DNA from: Bradyrhizobium erythrophlei
Lineage (GTDB): Bacteria > Pseudomonadota > Alphaproteobacteria > Rhizobiales > Xanthobacteraceae
DNA: 64,000 nt
Assembly: GCA_900129675.1 (NCBI GenBank)
Contig: FSRD01000001.1
Coordinates: forward strand, 6,747,501 to 6,811,500
Reading direction: 5' to 3'
Positions 53,174 through 61,521 of the stretch are shown here, piece after piece. How positions within the stretch are numbered: position 1 is the first letter of the stretch; each line of letters opens with the position of its first letter. Under the pieces are notes generated by a model that worked only from the letters and a program-made list of their open reading frames with translations, was not told where the DNA came from and did not search any database. The position numbers and the translations under genes were made by a program.

Positions 53174-54119
53174 TCGGCAGGTTGCGGGCGAGTGCTTCGA
53201 GCACCGCCATCCGCACCGCCACTCCCATTTCGACCTGTTCGCGGATCAGCGACTGTGCACCGTCAGCCACGATCGAGTCGATCTCGACGCCGCGGTTCAT
53301 CGGACCCGGATGCATCACCAGCGCGTCCGGCTTGGCGTACGCGAGCTTCTTCTGGTCGAGGCCGAAATAATGGAAGTATTCCTGGCTCGACGGCACGAAA
53401 GAGCCGTTCATGCGCTCGCGCTGCAGCCGCAGCATCATCACGATGTCGGCGCCATTGAGGCCCTCGCGCATGTCGCGCGCGACCTCGACGCCCATCCGCT
53501 CGATGCCGCGCGGCAACAGCGTGGAGGGCGCGACGACACGGACGCGGGCGCCCATGGTGTTGAGCAACAATATATTGGAGCGCGCCACCCGCGAATGCAT
53601 CACGTCGCCGCAGATCGCGATCACGAGCCCTTCCAGCCGGCCCTTGTTGCGGCGGATGGTGAGCGCATCGAGCAGTGCCTGGGTTGGATGTTCGTGGGCG
53701 CCGTCGCCGGCATTGACGACGGATCCGTCGACCTTGCGCGCCAGCAGTTCCACAGCACCCGAGGCATGGTGCCGCACCACCAGGATATCCGGGTGCATGG
53801 CGTTCAGGGTTACCGCGGTGTCCATCAGCGTCTCGCCCTTGCGGATCGAGGACTGGGACACCGACATGTTCATGACGTCGGCGCCGAGCCGTTTTCCCGC
53901 CAGCTCGAACGAGGATTGGGTGCGGGTCGAGGCCTCGAAGAACAAATTGACCTGGGTGCGGCCGCGCAGCGAGGTCCGTTTTTTGTCGACCTGGCGGTTG
54001 AGCTCGACATATTCCTCGGAAAGGTCGAGCAAGCCGGTAATGTCGGCAGCGGAAAGCCCCTCGATTCCCAGCAGATGCCGGTGACCGAGGACGAAGGTCG
54101 ATTTCGATACAGGGGTCAT
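53166..54119 (-). CDS. pyrB: Aspartate carbamoyltransferase, catalytic chain
   Basis: 317 residues from the ATG at 54119. NLFFEASTRTQSSFELAGKRLG is the carbamoyl-phosphate site, NAGDGAHEHPTQALLDALTI the second substrate loop, and VMHPGPMNRGVEI the aspartate-binding end. It makes carbamoyl-aspartate in the second step of pyrimidine synthesis. No pyrI follows; the class A enzyme instead associates with the pyrX product encoded next. Weak ribosome binding site. The divergent neighbour is a VanX-type dipeptidase gene. Confidence 0.97.
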   Translation of the reverse strand: MTPVSKSTFVLGHRHLLGIEGLSAADITGLLDLSEEYVELNRQVDKKRTSLRGRTQVNLFFEASTRTQSSFELAGKRLGADVMNMSVSQSSIRKGETLMDTAVTLNAMHPDILVVRHHASGAVELLARKVDGSVVNAGDGAHEHPTQALLDALTIRRNKGRLEGLVIAICGDVMHSRVARSNILLLNTMGARVRVVAPSTLLPRGIERMGVEVARDMREGLNGADIVMMLRLQRERMNGSFVPSSQEYFHYFGLDQKKLAYAKPDALVMHPGPMNRGVEIDSIVADGAQSLIREQVEMGVAVRMAVLEALARNLPNA

Positions 54120-54258
54120 TAAAGCGAGAGCTATAGGCAGAGACGGCGCGGGGGGCAAGCGGGAATAGGCGGCTTGCGAGTTATCCCCCGGTCTGTCGCC
54201 GCGCAGGGTAAAGGGAGTTGCCGCAATGTCGCCGCGTTCAGCGTGCGGAGAGCACATC

Positions 54259-55026
54259 ATGCAGAAATGCCGGCCGATTTTAGCGATCGCGTTAACCGCG
54301 CTGGGCCTGACATATGGCCCGGCAGCGGCGCTTGCCCAGGCCTTGCCGGGCGGCTTTGCGTATCTGCGGGATATCGACCCCACCATCATCCAGGACATCC
54401 GCTATGCCAGCGCCAACAATTTCGTCGGCCACCCGCTGGCCGGCTACGAGGCGGGCGAATGCGTGGTGAAGCGGAACGTCGGCCTTGCGCTGAAAAACAT
54501 CCAGCAGGAACTCGCCAGGCAAAAGCTGTCGCTGAAAATGTTCGATTGCTACCGGCCGCAGCGCGCCGTCGCCGACATGGTGGCGTGGTCGCGCGATGGC
54601 AGAGAGACCGCCGCCGGCCGGCGCTTTAATCCGGCCTTCCGCAAGGTCGACCTGTTCCGGCTGGGCTATATCGCCACCCATTCCCAGCATTCTACTGGCG
54701 GAGCGCTCGATCTGACGCTGGTCGATCTGAGCGCCGACAATTCCGCGGCCTTCGATCCGAACAAGGCGTACTCCGACTGCACCGCACCGGTGGAGGCGCG
54801 CGCGCCGGAAGGCAGCGTCGACATGGGCACCGGCTATGATTGCACCGACCTGAAGGCCCATACCGCGGCGAGTTCGATCACGCCGGCCCAGCGGCGCTGG
54901 CGCAACGTGCTGGTCGCCGCGATGGCACGACAGGGCTTTGTCAACTATTCGAAGGAGTGGTGGCACTTTTCGCTGCCGGGCGCAGGCGCGCAGGCCTATG
55001 ATTTTCCGATCACGCGGCACAATTGA
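54259..55026 (+). CDS. D-alanyl-D-alanine dipeptidase (M15D, VanX-like)
   Basis: 255 residues from the ATG at 54259 (GGAGA eight bases upstream) with a signal peptide (RPILAIALTALGLTYGPAAALAQ). FDCYRPQRAVADMVAW, HSTGGALDLTLVDL (Zn ligands H...D) and KEWWHFSL (catalytic Glu and third ligand His) are the VanX motifs. It cleaves D-Ala-D-Ala, probably from wall turnover. Chromosomal VanX homologues such as DdpX serve peptide salvage. It is not linked to vancomycin resistance genes here. Confidence 0.9.
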   Translation: MQKCRPILAIALTALGLTYGPAAALAQALPGGFAYLRDIDPTIIQDIRYASANNFVGHPLAGYEAGECVVKRNVGLALKNIQQELARQKLSLKMFDCYRPQRAVADMVAWSRDGRETAAGRRFNPAFRKVDLFRLGYIATHSQHSTGGALDLTLVDLSADNSAAFDPNKAYSDCTAPVEARAPEGSVDMGTGYDCTDLKAHTAASSITPAQRRWRNVLVAAMARQGFVNYSKEWWHFSLPGAGAQAYDFPITRHN

Positions 55027-55048
55027 TTCCCGACCGCCAGGACCGGCC

Positions 55049-56692
55049 ATGACGCAGGCTTCATTCGCAACCCACGAGGTCTTCAACCAGTCGCCGCCGT
55101 TTTGCGACGTCGATCTGTTCGCGGTGGACCGGCCGCTGGCTGCTGCGGTCGCCGCTAATGGCGGTGCGGCGGCGGAGCAAGAGCTGTCGGAGTTCGGCAG
55201 GCACTGGGGTTCGGCCGCGATGGCGGAACGGGGCCGGATCGCCAACGAGAACACGCCGAAGCTGCGGACCTTCGATGCCAAAGGCAACCGCCGCGACGAG
55301 GTCGAGTTCCATCCGGCCTATCACGAGCTGATGGCGCACAGCGCGCATGCCGGCGTGCACAATTCGACCTGGAGCGCACAGGGCCAGCCGGCCGGCGGTG
55401 CGGCGGAAGTGATACGCGCCGCCAAGTTCTACATGGCTGCTCAAGTGGAGACCGGGCATCTCTGTCCGATCACCATGACGCGCGCTTCGGTCGCGGCGCT
55501 GGCGGCGCAGCCGGATTTGCTGGCCAGGACGATGCCGGTGATTGCGACCCGCGCGTATGATCCGGCTTTTTCGCCGTGGTGGACCAAACGCGGCATGACG
55601 CTCGGCATGGGCATGACCGAGAAGCAGGGCGGCACCGACGTCCGATCCAACATGACGCGCGCGGAACGTGACGGCGCCGCCTATCGCATTACCGGCCATA
55701 AATGGTTCATGTCGGCGCCGATGTGCGACGCGTTTCTGGTGCTGGCGCAGGCCGACGAAGGCCTGAGCTGTTTCTTCATGCCGCGCTTCGCGCCGGATGG
55801 TTCGGTCAACGCGATCCGGTTTCAGCGATTGAAGGACAAGCTCGGCAACCGGTCCAATGCCTCTTCGGAAGTGGAATTCGCCGGCGCTCATGCGGTGCGG
55901 ATCGGCGATGAGGGCAAGGGCATCCGCACCATCATCCAGATGGTGCAGTTGACGCGGCAGGATTGCGCGATCGCCTCGGCGGGTTTGATGCGGTCGGGAT
56001 TGGCGCATGCGCTGCATCACGCGCGGCACCGCAGCGTATTCCAGAAACATCTCGCCGATCAGCCGCTGATGCAGGCGGTGCTGTCGGACATGGCGCTGCA
56101 TGTCGAAGCCTCGATCGCGCTGGTGATGCGGCTGTGCCGGTCGTTCGACCGCGCGCCCGGTCAGCCCAAGGAGGCCGCCTATATGCGGCTGCTGACGCCG
56201 GCGATCAAATACTGGGTCTGCAAGAGCGCGCCCGGTTTCCTCTACGAGGCGATGGAGTGCCTCGGCGGCAATGGCTATGTGGAGGAGGGCATTTTGGCGC
56301 GACACTATCGGGAGGCGCCGGTCAACGCGATCTGGGAAGGTTCGGGCAATGTGATGTGCCTTGACGTGCTCCGGGCGTTGTCGCGCGAGGCCGACGCGGC
56401 GCTGGCTGTTTTGCACGAACTCACCGGCGAGACGCTGGGCCTGCCGGGCGCCGGCGAGGCGATCGCGTTTATCGGCAAATCGTTCCGCCGTCTGGACAGT
56501 GAGCGCGTGGCGCGGATCGCGGTCGAAAAACTGGCGCTGCTGGCTGCTGCCGCTGCGCTCAACGGCGTCTCGCCGCATCAGGCCGAATTGTTCGCGGCGA
56601 CCCGGCTTGCCGCCAATCACGCCAGCATGTATGGCGCGGTCGATCTGGCGAACAACGATGTCCGTGGTTTGCTGGAGCGGGCGCTGCCGTGA
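55049..56692 (+). CDS. AidB-like acyl-CoA dehydrogenase
   Basis: 547 residues. The extended N-terminus (SPPFCDVDLFAVDRPLAAAVAANGG) and the sequence GMGMTEKQGGTDVRSNMTRAER, KWFMSAPMCDAFLVLAQADEGLSCFFMPRF are typical of the AidB subgroup, as are MECLGGNGYVEEGILARHYREAPVNAIWEGSGNVMCLDVLRA at the flavin and tail regions. AidB proteins bind FAD and DNA and respond to alkylation; dehydrogenase activity is weak in E. coli AidB. It follows the VanX gene after 22 bases and may be cotranscribed. Confidence 0.92.
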   Translation: MTQASFATHEVFNQSPPFCDVDLFAVDRPLAAAVAANGGAAAEQELSEFGRHWGSAAMAERGRIANENTPKLRTFDAKGNRRDEVEFHPAYHELMAHSAHAGVHNSTWSAQGQPAGGAAEVIRAAKFYMAAQVETGHLCPITMTRASVAALAAQPDLLARTMPVIATRAYDPAFSPWWTKRGMTLGMGMTEKQGGTDVRSNMTRAERDGAAYRITGHKWFMSAPMCDAFLVLAQADEGLSCFFMPRFAPDGSVNAIRFQRLKDKLGNRSNASSEVEFAGAHAVRIGDEGKGIRTIIQMVQLTRQDCAIASAGLMRSGLAHALHHARHRSVFQKHLADQPLMQAVLSDMALHVEASIALVMRLCRSFDRAPGQPKEAAYMRLLTPAIKYWVCKSAPGFLYEAMECLGGNGYVEEGILARHYREAPVNAIWEGSGNVMCLDVLRALSREADAALAVLHELTGETLGLPGAGEAIAFIGKSFRRLDSERVARIAVEKLALLAAAAALNGVSPHQAELFAATRLAANHASMYGAVDLANNDVRGLLERALP

Positions 56693-56708
56693 AAACCCAC
56701 CGACGTCG

Positions 56709-56825
56709 TGGCCGGACTTGTCCCGGCCATCCACGTTCTTTCTTGATGTACAAACGAAAGACGGGGATGCCCGGGCGCAGGCGAGCGGAAGCGACGCCGT
56801 CCTTCGGACGACTATGCCCGGGCAT
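56709..56825. repeat. Palindromic intergenic repeat, GGCCGG class
   Basis: A hairpin TGGCCGG/CCGGCCA (56709-56729) and a second inverted pair, ATGCCCGGGC (56767-56776) with GCCCGGGCAT (56816-56825), enclose an element of 117 bp. It is a different class from the CGTCATTGCG repeats but has the same position between genes. Confidence 0.8.
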
Positions 56826-56863
56826 GACGGAAAGTTAAAGCTCCTGCCAACTGAAAGTCAGCG

Positions 56864-57634
56864 ATGGATTCCCTTAACCCCGAAAATCCCCCCATCACCG
56901 TCACTCCGACCGAACCTCCGCCCCGGATCTGGCAGTTCTGGGGCACGGCGTTATGGGGCCTGTTTGTCTTCGGCGGGATGTTCGTCGGGCAGCTGACCGT
57001 CATCGCTTATTTCGTGCTGATGCGGGACGGGCCGATCGATGTCGCCGCGGCCATCAATGTGATCGGCGGCGGGCGGACGATTTCGCTGTCCGTCGTGATG
57101 GGATTGCCTGCGGTGATCCTGGCGTTGTGGATTGCGATCCGTCCGACACGCACGCGGTTTGCCGACTATCTCGCGCTGCGCGGGACGTCGTGGAAGATGT
57201 TCATCATTGGTGTCGTGGCGATGGTCGCGCTGGTGATGGGTTGGGACCTGGTGTCGCGTGTGTTGGGGCGGGAAGTCCAGCCCGGGTTCATGGGCGACGT
57301 ACTGAAATCGGCGCAGGCCGACGGTTCGGTGTGGCTGTTGCTGATCGCGTTCTGCGTCGCCGCGCCGATCTCGGAGGAATTGCTCGCCCGCGGCTTTCTC
57401 TACCGCGGCTGGTCGGAGTCGTTCTTGCGGGTCCCCGGCGCGATCCTGCTGTCGTCGCTGGCATGGACGGCGCTGCACATGCAGTACAACTGGTTCTTTT
57501 TCGGCGAGATATTTTCGATCGGCCTGTTGCTCGGTTATTTGCGCTATCGCTCGAACTCGCTCTGGCTGACGATCGTTCTGCACGGCCTCAACAATCTCGC
57601 CGCGACGGTGCAGAGCATGTGGCTGGTGGGATAA
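56864..57634 (+). CDS. CPBP family intramembrane metalloprotease (Abi), copy 1
   Basis: 256 residues with about six to eight membrane segments. The motifs EELLARGFLYRGW (EExxxR, Glu-Glu acting with metal), LAWTALHMQYN (first His) and IVLHGLNNLAA (HxxxN) are those of CPBP/Rce1-like proteases. Bacterial members cleave membrane substrates, and some confer bacteriocin self-immunity. The paralogue at 57699 follows in tandem. Start MDSLNPENPP at 56864. Confidence 0.88.
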   Translation: MDSLNPENPPITVTPTEPPPRIWQFWGTALWGLFVFGGMFVGQLTVIAYFVLMRDGPIDVAAAINVIGGGRTISLSVVMGLPAVILALWIAIRPTRTRFADYLALRGTSWKMFIIGVVAMVALVMGWDLVSRVLGREVQPGFMGDVLKSAQADGSVWLLLIAFCVAAPISEELLARGFLYRGWSESFLRVPGAILLSSLAWTALHMQYNWFFFGEIFSIGLLLGYLRYRSNSLWLTIVLHGLNNLAATVQSMWLVG

Positions 57635-57698
57635 TCGTCCCGTATGTTAGGTAGAAGATGCACCCACCTTCGCCGTGAAATTGTCGCAGAAAGTCGAC

Positions 57699-58457
57699 AT
57701 GTCAGACCTCGAAAACGCCAATGCTCCGGCCCCGGGCTCGCCACCACCGCTCCGGACCTGGGACTTCATGGAGACCACTCTCGTCGTCCTGATCGCTGAC
57801 GGCGTCTTCATTTTGACAGGCGGACTTGCGTTGACCTTCATGCTGAGCGTGTACGGTGGGACGAAGGCGTTGTCTCCATCGGAATTCCAAGCGTTGTGGC
57901 TTGAGGGGCGCTGGCAAGGCGCCGGCCTCATTGTGGCAGCCCCGCCTACGATCGCGGTGCTGTGGGTTGCCATCCGAATGGCCCGCAGAGAGTTCGCGGA
58001 ATATTTGGCGTTGAACTGGCCGAGAAGACGCGAACTGTTGCGCGCGTTGGGCATTATGGCCTTCGTCGTGTTGGCCGAAGGCTTTGTCGCATCTTTCGTT
58101 GGCGCACAAAAGCCTGCAACTAATTTTGATCTCGTCGTTGGAGGACCTGGCGGCCTGCTCATTCTGTTGATCGCTGGCTGCATTGCAGGGCCGATCGTTG
58201 AAGAGTTCGTCGTTCGCGGCTTCATGTTCCGCGGTTGGTCACAATCGTTTCTTGGTCCGATCGGAACCATCGTGCTGACATCGGCGGTATGGGCGATGAA
58301 CCACACTCAATTTGATTGGTTCGGACGGCTGGAGATCTTCGTCATGGGTCTTGCGCTCGGCCATTTTCGCTGGCGTAGCGATTCAACCTGGTTGACTGTG
58401 ATGGTTCATTCCGCCTTCAACACCTTTGTATTTTTCGTGATGGGACCCTACGTTTAG
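57699..58457 (+). CDS. CPBP family intramembrane metalloprotease (Abi), copy 2
   Basis: 252 residues from the ATG at 57699 (MSDLENANAPAPGSPPPLRTWDF), chosen because copy 1 has the same distance between its start and the first Trp; a GTG at 57675 is also possible. Motifs: EEFVVRGFMFRGW, VWAMNHTQFDW and MVHSAFNTFV. It keeps EExxxR, the central His and HxxxN. Tandem gene duplication with clear divergence from copy 1. The stop codon overlaps that of the convergent AEC gene. Confidence 0.88.
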   Translation: MSDLENANAPAPGSPPPLRTWDFMETTLVVLIADGVFILTGGLALTFMLSVYGGTKALSPSEFQALWLEGRWQGAGLIVAAPPTIAVLWVAIRMARREFAEYLALNWPRRRELLRALGIMAFVVLAEGFVASFVGAQKPATNFDLVVGGPGGLLILLIAGCIAGPIVEEFVVRGFMFRGWSQSFLGPIGTIVLTSAVWAMNHTQFDWFGRLEIFVMGLALGHFRWRSDSTWLTVMVHSAFNTFVFFVMGPYV

Positions 58458-59386
58458 GGCCCGGTTGCCGCGAGGGCGATAGCTACGGGCATCGTGATAG
58501 CCGCCAGAATCGTCTGCAGCGTGATGATCTGCGCCAGCAGCGGCGCGTCGCCACCCATTTGCCGGGCCAGCACATAGGCCGAGGAGGAGGCCGGCACCGC
58601 CGAGCAGGCGGTGACGATCGCGAGGTTGGAACCGGATAGCCCGAACCATAGCGCGAGGGCGACGGCGAGCACCGGCATCAGGATCAGCTTGAGGAATACT
58701 GCGACTGACGCGGCGAGGCTCGGGCGAAACATGCCTTCCAGATGCAGGCCGGCGCCGGTGACGAGCAGGCCGATCGCGAGCGAAGAACGGCCGAGCGCGT
58801 CGGCGACCTCATGCCAGATTTTTGGCAGCGGCAGGTGCGTGACGTTGAGCACGAGCCCGATCGCGCAAGCCCAGATCAGAGGATTGCGCACCACCGTCAT
58901 CACGATGGAGCCGATCGACCGTTTTTTCGGCGAAGCATAATGAGCGAGCACCGCCACGCTGAACACGTTGACCAGCGGGATGATCGCCACCATCGCCACC
59001 GAGGCCAGCGCTAGCCCGACATCGCCATAGAGATTGCCGCAGACGGCGAGCGCCACATAGGTCTGCCAGCGGGTGGCGCCCTGGAAGATCGAGGTGAAGG
59101 CCGGCCCGTCGATCGCGCAGCGCGCGAGCAGGGGGCGCAGCGCGAGGCACAACAGCGACATCGCGAGCGCCGAGATCAGGAGCGCGCCGCCGACGCCGGC
59201 GGCCGGTACTTTTGTGAGGTCAGCCTTCACCAGCGTCTGGATCAGCAGCATCGGGAACAGCACGTAATAGGTCAGCCGTTCCAGCCCGTGCCATTGCGTC
59301 TCCAGTCGCATCAGGCTGCGCTTCAGGACAAAACCCAGCACGATCAGCAGAAACACCGGCAGCAGCGCCGCAATCACGACGACCAT
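58454..59386 (-). CDS. AEC family (auxin efflux carrier-like) permease
   Basis: 310 residues with about ten hydrophobic segments. MVVVIAALLPVFLLIVLGFVLKR, TRWQTYVALAVCGNLYGDVGLALASVAM and NLAIVTACSAVPASSSAYVLARQMGGDAPLLAQIITLQTILA are AEC/PIN-like. These carriers move small organic anions; substrate unknown. It follows ruvX after two bases on the same strand. Confidence 0.9.
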   Translation of the reverse strand: MVVVIAALLPVFLLIVLGFVLKRSLMRLETQWHGLERLTYYVLFPMLLIQTLVKADLTKVPAAGVGGALLISALAMSLLCLALRPLLARCAIDGPAFTSIFQGATRWQTYVALAVCGNLYGDVGLALASVAMVAIIPLVNVFSVAVLAHYASPKKRSIGSIVMTVVRNPLIWACAIGLVLNVTHLPLPKIWHEVADALGRSSLAIGLLVTGAGLHLEGMFRPSLAASVAVFLKLILMPVLAVALALWFGLSGSNLAIVTACSAVPASSSAYVLARQMGGDAPLLAQIITLQTILAAITMPVAIALAATGP

Positions 59387-59388
59387 CG

Positions 59389-59871
59389 TCAGCGATCCCC
59401 GCGCAGCGTCGCCAGCCGGTCCAGCGCGCCCTGCAGGATGAAGATCGCGGCGTGCTCGTCGATCACCTCGGCGCGGCGGGCGCGGCTGACGTCCATGCCG
59501 ATCAGTTCGCGCTCGACGGCGGCCGTGGACAAGCGCTCATCCCAGAAGCCGATCGCGAGATCGGTGAGCTTTGAGAAATTCCGCGCGAAGGCGCGGGTCG
59601 ATTGCGCGCGCGGTCCCTCGCTGCCGTCCATGTTGATGGGCAGGCCAAGCACGAAGCCGACCGCGTTGCGCTCGTTGGCCAAGGCGAGCAGCCGCGCGGC
59701 ATCGCCCTTGAAGGCCGTGCGGCGGATGGTTTCGACCCCGGTCGCGAGCCTGCGATCGGCGTTGGACACCGCAACCCCGATGGTCTTGGTGCCGAGATCA
59801 AGACCGATGAGGGCGCCGCGTTCGGGCCAGTGGGTCGCGGCTTCGATCAGGGGAAGGATGGGGGCGGGCAT
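59389..59871 (-). CDS. ruvX: RuvX/YqgF, putative pre-16S rRNA nuclease
   Basis: 160 residues from the ATG at 59871 (MPAPILPLIEAA); frames reaching 60000 lack family match. ALIGLDLGTKTIGVAVSNADRRLATG is the RNase H-like first strand with catalytic Asp, VGFVLGLPINMDGSEGPRAQSTRAFA the second, and DERLSTAAVERELIGMD the third with its Asp. RuvX/YqgF processes the 5' end of 16S rRNA. It lies two bases before the AEC gene. Its usual neighbour pyrB is 5 kb away here because of inserted genes. Confidence 0.93.
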   Translation of the reverse strand: MPAPILPLIEAATHWPERGALIGLDLGTKTIGVAVSNADRRLATGVETIRRTAFKGDAARLLALANERNAVGFVLGLPINMDGSEGPRAQSTRAFARNFSKLTDLAIGFWDERLSTAAVERELIGMDVSRARRAEVIDEHAAIFILQGALDRLATLRGDR

Positions 59872-59929
59872 GGCATGCGCATAACACGCGCGTTGGCGGT
59901 TACGCAAAGCCGCGGTGGAAGATGGTCGA

Positions 59930-60480
59930 CTAGCGGGATCGTCTGCGCCACTCCTCGCGCGTGATTTCCCAGATTTCACTGGGATGCCGACCCGATACAT
60001 AATCCAGATCCTCTGTCCGGATCACACGCATGCCGCTGCTCTCTGAGATACGGCGCGATGGCAGGTTGGCGGCGGCCTTCGGAGCGCGAAGAACGGGCCG
60101 CTCCAGAGTTTCGAACCAGTAATCGGTCACAGCCGAACATGCCTCTGTCATCAGGCCTCGGCCTTGCCACCCCGGGTCGAGCCAGAAACCTCTGTTTTCG
60201 TCGGGCTTGTCGATCAGGCCGATGACGCCGATTAATTGCCCGGGCTCGGGTTTGGGCCGGATTGACCAGTGCCAAGCGCTACCCGATCGCATCGCTGGAA
60301 GCGCGGTGTCGCGAAGGAATGTCAGGGCACCGTCAGCCGGATAGGGCCACGGAATCTGACGGTTCAGGAACTGCACGATCTCCCACCGAGGGAAAATTGT
60401 TGCACGGCATCGGCGTCGGCGAGCTCCAACGGGCGAAGGATCAGGCGCGATGTCGTGATCGTTGGAATTGCGATGGACAT
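59930..60480 (-). pseudogene. GNAT (RimJ/RimL-like) acetyltransferase with a one-base frameshift
   Basis: From the ATG at 60480 the minus strand reads MSIAIPTITTSRLILRPLELADADAVQQF, a typical GNAT beginning, then shifts and stops. From there the other frame reads PRWEIVQFLNRQIPWPYPADGALTF to the end (GFWLDPGWQGRGLMTEACSAVTDYWFE is the acetyl-CoA loop). Adding one T to the four-T run (complement of 60393-60396) gives one 183-residue protein, the normal length for the family. It is a recent indel, phase variation or a sequencing slip. A GTG at 60376 would give only a truncated protein. Confidence 0.85.
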
Positions 60481-60526
60481 CAGTGGCTCGCGCAGCAAAT
60501 GAAGTCAGTGCCGGTCGTGCGGAGGG

Positions 60527-61417
60527 TCAGGCCGCGATGACCTCTTCGCTTCTCTCCAGGCAAGTAACAAACCCCTGCAGCGCACTGTATTGGTGCGCGC
60601 TGCGGCGCTGGATGAAGAGCGTGTCGACACGTGACTGCAACGCTGCGAGCGCGTGAATGCTGATGTCGCGGTTGACATGGTCGCGTTCGACCACGGCGCG
60701 GGGCAGCAGCGTCACGCCCATGTCGGCCGCGACGCAGCCGATCATGCCGTCGAGCGTGCCGAGTTCGAAGCGGGCGGCGGACGGCCAGCCGAATTCCGAA
60801 AACACCTGTTCGAGCCGTTGCCGGTAGGTGCAGCCGGTGCGGAACACCAGCGCGGTCGGGCCTGACTCGGGCGTGCCGGCACGCAAGGCGGCAAGGCTGG
60901 TCCATCGCCGGGCGGTGACCAGCACGAGTTCTTCCCTGAACGCGGTCACGGCGTTGAGTTCGGTATGCTCGATCGGACCGGCGACGAAGGCGCCATCCAG
61001 CGTGCCGTCGAGCACGGCGGCGACCAGATCGGCGGTCGGCGCCGTCCGCAGCGTCAACCGCACCGCCGGATAACGCCGGTGAAATGCAGCCAGCAGTGCG
61101 GGCAGGCGCACCGCGGCGGTCGTCTCCATCGAGCCGATCGACAGCGGTCCCTTCGGCTGGCCATCGTCGCGTGCGGCCAGCACCGCCTCGCGCGACAACG
61201 CGGCCATCCGCTGCGCATAGGGCAACAAGCGGCGGCCGGCGCCGGTCAGTGTCATGCCGCGGCTGTGCCGCTCGAACAGCGCGGTGCCGATCTCGGCTTC
61301 CAGCGCCTTCACCCGCTGGGTGACGTTGGATTGCACGGTGTTGAGTTCGTCGGCGGCGCGGGTGATGCCGCCGAGCCGCGCGACCGTCGAAAAAGTCATG
61401 AGATCGGTCAATTCCAC
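60527..61417 (-). CDS. LysR family transcriptional regulator
   Basis: 296 residues. MTFSTVARLGGITRAADELNTVQSNVTQRVKALEAEIGTALFERHSRGMTLTGAGRRLLPYA is the LysR HTH; the rest is a periplasmic-type effector domain. It is divergent from the tandem nitronate monooxygenase genes and probably activates them. A T-N11-A dyad lies at 61460-61478. Ligand unknown. Confidence 0.92.
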   Translation of the reverse strand: MELTDLMTFSTVARLGGITRAADELNTVQSNVTQRVKALEAEIGTALFERHSRGMTLTGAGRRLLPYAQRMAALSREAVLAARDDGQPKGPLSIGSMETTAAVRLPALLAAFHRRYPAVRLTLRTAPTADLVAAVLDGTLDGAFVAGPIEHTELNAVTAFREELVLVTARRWTSLAALRAGTPESGPTALVFRTGCTYRQRLEQVFSEFGWPSAARFELGTLDGMIGCVAADMGVTLLPRAVVERDHVNRDISIHALAALQSRVDTLFIQRRSAHQYSALQGFVTCLERSEEVIAA

Positions 61418-61459
61418 GGGTTAGCTCCGTTTCAATTGCGAGATGGCAGCGTTCTCTAG

Positions 61460-61478
61460 TATTCATTTTCAGAGAATA
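61460..61478. promoter_or_regulatory. LysR-type operator candidate
   Basis: TATTC-ATTTTCAGA-GAATA contains the T-N11-A core of LysR boxes, in the 104-bp gap between lysR and the first nitronate monooxygenase gene. Confidence 0.6.
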
Positions 61479-61521
61479 ATAGGCTCCCCTAGACTGGCTG
61501 TCCAGAACAGGGAGCCATCGC

